Assembly (NCBI GenBank): GCA_946410535.1 | Contig: CAMKAR010000029.1 | Coordinates: forward strand, 1 to 11,807 | From: an uncultured Bacteroidales bacterium | GTDB taxonomy: Bacteria; Bacteroidota; Bacteroidia; Bacteroidales; F082 | DNA length: 11,807 nucleotides | Direction of reading: 5' to 3' | In this document: positions 7,161 to 11,807 of the stretch, piece after piece | How the letters are laid out: each line of letters begins with the position of its first letter | Position numbering within the stretch: position 1 is the first letter of the stretch | Program-made: the position numbers and the translations under genes | The notes under the pieces: model-generated | What the model saw: the letters and a program-made list of their open reading frames with translations, nothing else | Told to the model about the DNA's origin: nothing | Database searches by the model: none

Positions 7161-7248
7161 CGTCACTGCGAGGCGTTGCGAGCAAAGCGTGGCAAAGCAG
7201 TCCAGAGGTGGCAGTTTCCTGGATTGCTTCACTTCGTTCGCAATGACG
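7161..7248. repeat. 88-nt dispersed palindromic repeat, copy 2 (inverted relative to copy 1)
   Basis: The copy comprises a 45-nt arm (7161-7205), a 13-nt spacer (7206-7218) and a 30-nt arm (7219-7248). It is the reverse complement of 1565-1652: the 45-nt arm matches 45/45 and the 30-nt arm 27/30, while only about half the spacer positions match. The extension 7244-7260 forms a perfect 6-bp stem TGACGC/GCGTCA with a 5-nt loop, just downstream of the S8 protease stop codon. No T run follows on the minus strand, so it is not a standard intrinsic terminator, although the folded repeat may still affect the 3' end of the protease mRNA. Confidence 0.85.
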
Positions 7249-7271
7249 CAAAGCGCGTCAATAAAATGAAG

Positions 7272-10200
7272 TTACTGCTTCACCACGCGGCGGACGAGGG
7301 TTTCGTCGCCCTTGCGGATGCGAAGCATGTAGATGCCGCTATCGAGGTTGTCGATCTGGCAACTGTCGTCTTCCACCTGGAAGCTCCTGACGAGCTTGCC
7401 CTCAACGTTGTAGATGTCGATTTGGCTCATGCCGGCGCACTCAACGGTGAACTTGTCGGCTGTCGGGTTGGGGAAGATGTTGACCATGCCGTCGTTTTCG
7501 TCGATGCCGGCGAAATAGTTGGCGCAAACTTCATTGGAATGGGCGGAGATGCCCTTTTCGTACACGGCCTTCACCGTATAGCAGTGCTGCATATTGAGAG
7601 CCATCTCGGTGTCGTCGTATTCCATGACGGTGAGACCTTCGGCAATCAGCTCGTAGTCGCGGAAGAGATTGTAGGAAAGCGCTCTGTCGACACTATTCCA
7701 AGCCGTGGCTATCTTGCCTTCGCGCACGTCGGTGATGCGGATTTCGGGCACCACATTGATGACCTCGAAATCGAAGCGAGCGGTAAAGGCCACGCACTCG
7801 TCGCCATAGTCGGGCATCACCTCAATAAAATGACTGCCTTCCAAGGCTGTGGTATAAGACGGCGTTTCAACCGTTTCGGGCAACAGCCAATCGTTGTCGA
7901 TCATAACCTTATAGGACTCTGCATCGCCATTCCATGTGATGGTAACCAAGGCACCTTCAAACGAATAGTCGAAGCCATCCACGCCAGCGCACACGTTTTG
8001 CGTCAGGCTGACCGGATCGGAATTGCAACCAAAGTTGGAATGCGCCACCACGCTGATCGTGTTCGTTCCGACTTCGGCAGCAAACACGGCATCCGAAGAA
8101 TAAACCGTTTGGACATCCGCACCGTTGCAGGTGACTTCATAATAGCTGTCGTTCGACGATCCATCCCACTGGAAATGCAACATGCCGTCAGCATCCAATT
8201 TGACGAATCTCAGGTTCTCGACGGGCTTGCTGTAGCAGATTTCGATTTCGTTTTTAATCGTATAACAGCCCTCGAATACGGGTTCTACCGTGACTGTGGT
8301 CACCCCGTCTTCCACAATATAAGGATATGTTATATCTGAAACAAGTGACATCTGCCCGTTGACCGTAATTTCATAATATTCAACGCCTTCGATTTCATCC
8401 CACCAGATGAGGGCTGTGTTGCCAACCAAATTGTAAGACAGATTCTCAACTGCGCCAACAACACAAACTTGAACGTGGGCATCTTTCTCGCAACTCTCAA
8501 AGACAGCTTTCACAGCCACATCATGTTGACCGACAGTCACATTGAAGGCATAATTCAATTCATTCGTCGTACCGACCTGCTCATTATCCATAAAGATTTG
8601 GTATTCAACCAATCCCGTAGGATCTTCGGGGGCTTCCCAAGTGAGGGTGAGCAGCAGGTCGTCGTTCATGGTATAGTCGAGGTTCTGCACGCCTTGGCAC
8701 AACGAAACTTCCACCTCGGCGCAGACATACTCGCTTTGGCAACCGTCGTAGGCGGCGTACACACAGTAGTTGTAAACGCCTTCCTCGACATCAGCGTCGG
8801 TGAAGGTCAGCCCTTCAACCAATTCGAGGAGCTCAGTGTCACGATACACCTCATACCACGCGGGCGTGCCGCTTTCGGGGGCTTCCCAAGTGAGGACGAC
8901 ATCCTGACCGTCAAGCTCGTAGGCCAAGTTGCGGATGGGGTCGCAGAACTCAGGCATCCCGCTGCCGCCACTGCAATTGACCTCGAAGGTCTGCGTGCCG
9001 CTGAAGCCGCCGCTGTTCTGATAAATGGTCGTGCCGTCTTCGTAAGAGATCACGAAGCTGCACTCCGTGGTCCACTGTCCGTTGGTCCAAGTGAGCGACA
9101 CGGTGCAGCCCGAAGCCAAGTTGCGCGTGTAAGTGGCCGTACTGCCGCTCTGCACAGTCATTTGCTCAGAAGGCGTGCCGTCGGAATAGCTCACGTTGAG
9201 GTAGTTGCCTTGCCAGCCGTCGCCGTAGGAGTCGGTGAGCGAGAAGATGACGTTGCAGGCGTTTTTGTAGTCGAAATTCAAGACGGTATGACGACCGTTG
9301 GCATCCACCAAGTCGAGGGTGAAGGGGATGGCGAAATCGGCAGGGGCACCGGCATCCAAAGTGATGTTGAAGTCGGCATAGCCCATCAAGTCGGCGCCAA
9401 TCGTGCCATAGGGCTTTTCGGCTTCATGTATGGTGACGAACTCATAGTCGGTCGACAAAGTACCCACCACGGTTTGGACCAACTCGTTACCGGCATTGTC
9501 GACGAAAATGCGTAAGTCGGCGGTCTCGCCTGGATTGAGCAAGCCATTGGCGTTGTCGTCGTTCAAGACGGCGGTGGCACCATACTGGAGCAAATAATCA
9601 TACACCGGCACCTTGAAACTGAACGTAGCGGTAGGCTCGCCGTTGACGGAAATATCAATGTTGAACTTCAGCTGCACGTTGGCTTCCACCGCATCGTCGA
9701 CGCTGAAAGCGAAAGCGTCGTTCACCGTCAGGATTTGGTTGGCGGCGAAAGTTGGGAACTGGGCCGTGTTTTGCGTGATGGTGACGTGCTCGTTTTCGGT
9801 GCTCAGCACTACCGTGACGCCGCTGACCGCTTCCTCCGTGACATTCTCAAGACTCAGGTTGAGCATCACCGACTCGCCAGGGTTGAGTTTTTGGTTGTTG
9901 TTGCCCGAAGCATCGTTGATGGCGTAGTCGCTATACCTGATGGCACCCAACTGGATGGCTTCGACAGCGTCAAACACATTGATACGGCCAAAGCCGTAGA
10001 TATTGCTCTTGCCTTCGGCCAAGGGCACGGCGGTTTCTTCAAGGATGCGGCACACGTCGGCGGGTGTCAGGTTGATGTCCTTGCTCAGCATCAAGGCCAT
10101 GCAGCCCGCAGCGCAAGGCGTGGCCATCGAGGTGCCACTCATGGAAGTGTAGCCCGTATTGCTCTGGTAATTAATCGACTTGATGTCGACGCCTGGGGCA

Positions 10201-11411
10201 CACACATCGGGGCGGATGAGGCCGATGCCGGGGTTGTAGGCATAGTCGCCAAACTCGGTGTTGCTCCAAGTGACGGGGCCATGCGAGGTGAAGTTGGCGG
10301 CATTGTCGTTATAGTCAACAGCACCGATGCACACCGAGCAACTTTCCTTACCAGGATTCTCGTTCTGCACCTCATCTATATAAGGCGGAGGACAGCTGCC
10401 AGGCACACGCACGTTATTAGGAATAGGAAACTGCCATTGGCTGTTGCCTTCGTTACCAGCGGCGATGGCTGCCACCACGCCGGCATCCAAAGCAGCCTCG
10501 CAGGTGTGGCGAAGCAAGGTGCGCTCGGCGATGGTGGAATTGGCCACGCCCAACGACATGCTGAACATGTCGCAACCATGCTCAATGGCCCACTGGATGC
10601 CGTTGGAGATATTCTGGGCGCCACCGCTACCACTGCTATCCAAGCACTTGATGCACATCAGGGTGGCATCGGGAGCCATGCCCGTTTGTGAGGCACCGTG
10701 GCCGTCGCCACACACCGTGCCCGCACAATGCGAGCCGTGGCCGTTGTCGTCCATGGGGTTGTTGTCGTTGTTATAAACGTCATAGCCGTGATGCGGGAAC
10801 TCGGTGCCACCTTCCCACAGATGCTCGGTAAGGTCGACGTGGTTGTAGTTGACACCCGTGTCGATGACAGCCACCACCACACCCTGACCCGTGTAGCCCA
10901 AGGCCCACACTTGGTCGGCACCCACTTGGGTGACGTTAGGCGTGATTTCGCGCGTGTCCGATGCGGGACGAGCCACTTCGCCATCGGGAATCCAATTGCG
11001 ATCGATGGCATAGCCAATCATCTCAATGTCATTGCGTTGCGCAAGGCTTTGGATGGAAGTCTTGTTGGCCTCGAAACTCAAGGCATTGGCTATCCAGAGG
11101 ACGGTAGGCTCAGAGGCCATGCCGTTGTGTTGCATTTCAGCGAGTGCATGACGCAAATCGTACTGTGAAGCCGTGGCGAACGTTTTCAGCTCGTTGACCA
11201 CAAACTCGCGGCGTTCGGCGCGGTTGACGTAATAGCCGGCGCGACGGTTCATCTCGGCGCGGTCGTAGTGCGACTTCATGATGACGACAACCTTAATCAT
11301 CTCGTCGTCAGTGCGGAGGCCCATCTCTTCGCTCAGCAGCGGGTCGATGGTTTGGGCAAATCCCCCAATGCAGAGCATAGCCGCCAAAAATAAGAATAAA
11401 AGCTTTTTCAT
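7272..11411 (-). CDS. Secreted S8 (subtilisin-like) serine protease with FN3-like modules and T9SS type A sorting domain
   Basis: The 1379-residue multidomain protease is predicted to act outside the cell. In order: signal peptide (1-20, MKKLLFLFLAAML…GFAQ); an N-terminal region resembling an inhibitor I9-type propeptide (~35-135); the S8 domain (~160-490) with catalytic Asp184 (AVIDTG), His225 (NGHGSH), oxyanion Asn320 (AAGNEG) and Ser428 (GTSMATP), all intact; Ig-like/CARDB-like regions (~490-715); a domain opening with DSYGDGWQGNYL (~727-815); about six FN3-like modules (~822-1300) whose borders repeat a Cys-x-x-x-V-x-N-L pattern; and a T9SS sorting domain (~1309-1379, IFPNPTADKF…IYNVEGKLV…GIYMLRI). 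The start was moved to the ATG at 11411, directly before the signal peptide. The longer frame from 11522 runs through the promoter region and overlaps the divergent gene. Likely roles are protein degradation or processing of surface proteins; the substrate is unknown. Confidence 0.93.
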   Translation of the reverse strand: MKKLLFLFLAAMLCIGGFAQTIDPLLSEEMGLRTDDEMIKVVVIMKSHYDRAEMNRRAGYYVNRAERREFVVNELKTFATASQYDLRHALAEMQHNGMASEPTVLWIANALSFEANKTSIQSLAQRNDIEMIGYAIDRNWIPDGEVARPASDTREITPNVTQVGADQVWALGYTGQGVVVAVIDTGVNYNHVDLTEHLWEGGTEFPHHGYDVYNNDNNPMDDNGHGSHCAGTVCGDGHGASQTGMAPDATLMCIKCLDSSGSGGAQNISNGIQWAIEHGCDMFSMSLGVANSTIAERTLLRHTCEAALDAGVVAAIAAGNEGNSQWQFPIPNNVRVPGSCPPPYIDEVQNENPGKESCSVCIGAVDYNDNAANFTSHGPVTWSNTEFGDYAYNPGIGLIRPDVCAPGVDIKSINYQSNTGYTSMSGTSMATPCAAGCMALMLSKDINLTPADVCRILEETAVPLAEGKSNIYGFGRINVFDAVEAIQLGAIRYSDYAINDASGNNNQKLNPGESVMLNLSLENVTEEAVSGVTVVLSTENEHVTITQNTAQFPTFAANQILTVNDAFAFSVDDAVEANVQLKFNIDISVNGEPTATFSFKVPVYDYLLQYGATAVLNDDNANGLLNPGETADLRIFVDNAGNELVQTVVGTLSTDYEFVTIHEAEKPYGTIGADLMGYADFNITLDAGAPADFAIPFTLDLVDANGRHTVLNFDYKNACNVIFSLTDSYGDGWQGNYLNVSYSDGTPSEQMTVQSGSTATYTRNLASGCTVSLTWTNGQWTTECSFVISYEDGTTIYQNSGGFSGTQTFEVNCSGGSGMPEFCDPIRNLAYELDGQDVVLTWEAPESGTPAWYEVYRDTELLELVEGLTFTDADVEEGVYNYCVYAAYDGCQSEYVCAEVEVSLCQGVQNLDYTMNDDLLLTLTWEAPEDPTGLVEYQIFMDNEQVGTTNELNYAFNVTVGQHDVAVKAVFESCEKDAHVQVCVVGAVENLSYNLVGNTALIWWDEIEGVEYYEITVNGQMSLVSDITYPYIVEDGVTTVTVEPVFEGCYTIKNEIEICYSKPVENLRFVKLDADGMLHFQWDGSSNDSYYEVTCNGADVQTVYSSDAVFAAEVGTNTISVVAHSNFGCNSDPVSLTQNVCAGVDGFDYSFEGALVTITWNGDAESYKVMIDNDWLLPETVETPSYTTALEGSHFIEVMPDYGDECVAFTARFDFEVINVVPEIRITDVREGKIATAWNSVDRALSYNLFRDYELIAEGLTVMEYDDTEMALNMQHCYTVKAVYEKGISAHSNEVCANYFAGIDENDGMVNIFPNPTADKFTVECAGMSQIDIYNVEGKLVRSFQVEDDSCQIDNLDSGIYMLRIRKGDETLVRRVVKQ

Positions 11412-11436
11412 TTGGAAGAATTTTGATTTTAAGGCG

Positions 11437-11444
11437 CAAATGTA
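11437..11444 (-). promoter_or_regulatory. Promoter -7 box of the S8 protease gene
   Basis: Minus-strand TACATTTG (11444-11437) fits TAnnTTTG. The predicted start near 11430 gives a short leader of about 19 nt. No good -33 match is seen; that position falls on the opposing promoter's -7 box. Confidence 0.55.
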
Positions 11445-11464
11445 AGAATGTTTTGGGAATGTCG

Positions 11465-11472
11465 TATCTTTG
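11465..11472 (+). promoter_or_regulatory. Promoter -7 box of the M16 peptidase gene
   Basis: TATCTTTG (11465-11472) is the same octamer as in the propeller-gene promoter (1716-1723). A start near 11479 would leave a leader of about 42 nt. The -33 position overlaps the protease gene's -7 box and is a poor match. Confidence 0.6.
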
Positions 11473-11508
11473 CAGCCCGATTTTTGAACAATACTGGAAA
11501 ACAAATCA

Positions 11509-11521
11509 TTCGACAGGCTCA
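11509..11521 (+). repeat. Short dispersed repeat core TTCGACAGGCTCA, copy 3 (abutting the M16 start codon)
   Basis: This 13-nt core is shared with the two waaA copies. Here it occupies the last 12 nt before the ATG, and its final A is the A of the start codon at 11521, so it forms the ribosome-binding region of this gene. Confidence 0.65.
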
Positions 11522-11807
11522 TGAACTACAAAGAATCCGTCCTTCCGAACGGAATCAGGCTGATACATAAAGAGCGGCCAGGCGAAATCGCGCATTTGGT
11601 CCTGATGGTCGAGACGGGAACCCGCGACGAATTGACCCATGAGAACGGCCTCGCCCACTTCGTGGAACACACCATCTTCAAAGGCACGCAAAACCGCAAG
11701 GCCTACCATATATTGAGCTGCCTCGACAACGTGGGCGGCGACCTCAACGCCTTCACCACCAAGGAAGAGACCTGCATACAGGCCACATTCTTGAAGCAAC
11801 ACTACAA
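11521..11807 (+). CDS. M16 family zinc metallopeptidase (insulinase/processing-peptidase-like), 3'-truncated
   Basis: Ninety-five codons are visible before the right edge. The inverted zinc motif HxxEH is HFVEH (residues 46-50; two His ligands and the general-base Glu49), preceded by TGTRDE and GLA, and followed by IFKGT and VGGDLNAFTTKEET, all in the standard order and spacing of M16 N-terminal domains. The third ligand, a Glu usually about 75 residues further on, lies beyond the window. M16 members of this type degrade or process peptides; bacterial forms are usually about 400 or 900 residues, which cannot be judged here. No signal peptide is seen with this ATG, suggesting a cytoplasmic protein. 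It is transcribed divergently from the S8 protease. Confidence 0.9.
   Translation, partial: MNYKESVLPNGIRLIHKERPGEIAHLVLMVETGTRDELTHENGLAHFVEHTIFKGTQNRKAYHILSCLDNVGGDLNAFTTKEETCIQATFLKQHY

Noticed and set aside
1558..7260. CRISPR array or insertion sequence based on the repeats
   Set aside because: There are no regularly spaced direct repeats with unique spacers, no cas genes and no transposase frame; the repeats are isolated palindromes.
7176..10691. Long plus-strand open frames opposite the S8 protease gene (for example 7176-8339, 8469-9515, 9735-10691)
   Set aside because: They are antisense shadows of a gene with an intact catalytic triad and clear domains; their translations are rich in His, Val, Ala and Arg with no recognisable motif.
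11412..11522. N-terminal extension of the S8 protease to 11522
   Set aside because: It would place 37 residues before a perfect signal peptide and run through the divergent promoters and the M16 start.

Overview
This window comes from a member of the Bacteroidota, most likely an uncultured Bacteroidales-type bacterium. Three lines of evidence point there. Three of the seven protein genes end in a type IX secretion (T9SS) type A sorting domain. The promoters carry the Bacteroidota -7 box TAnnTTTG. Start codons are preceded by A/T-rich leaders without clear Shine-Dalgarno sequences.

Layout. Positions 2-3761 (+) hold two tandem paralogous secreted proteins with BNR/Asp-box beta-propeller features and near-identical C-terminal sorting domains; the first is cut by the left edge. 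They are separated by a strong terminator, an 88-nt dispersed palindromic repeat and a well-formed promoter. A bidirectional hairpin terminator then faces a minus-strand block (3809-6991). In transcription order that block is an outer-membrane beta-barrel-like protein, WaaA (Kdo transferase) and a PdxA homologue that has lost most catalytic residues. The next intergenic stretch (6992-7271) carries the same 88-nt repeat in the opposite orientation, plus a truncated copy. Positions 7272-11411 (-) encode a 1379-residue secreted S8 (subtilisin-like) protease with an intact catalytic triad, about six FN3-like modules and a T9SS signal. A compact divergent promoter region separates it from the start of an M16 zinc peptidase (11521 to the right edge, +).

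How the genes fit together. The T9SS cargo proteins (propeller pair and S8 protease) would be exported and attached to the surface or released. The barrel-waaA pair is a tight operon for the outer membrane, since Kdo links lipid A to core sugars. The M16 peptidase and PdxA homologue have no obvious functional tie to the cargo.

I found no defence system, transposase, RNA gene or CRISPR array. The most interesting signals are the catalytically degenerate PdxA, a short repeat that has entered waaA in frame twice and also abuts the M16 start codon, and the inverted 88-nt repeats with a 45-nt identical arm.
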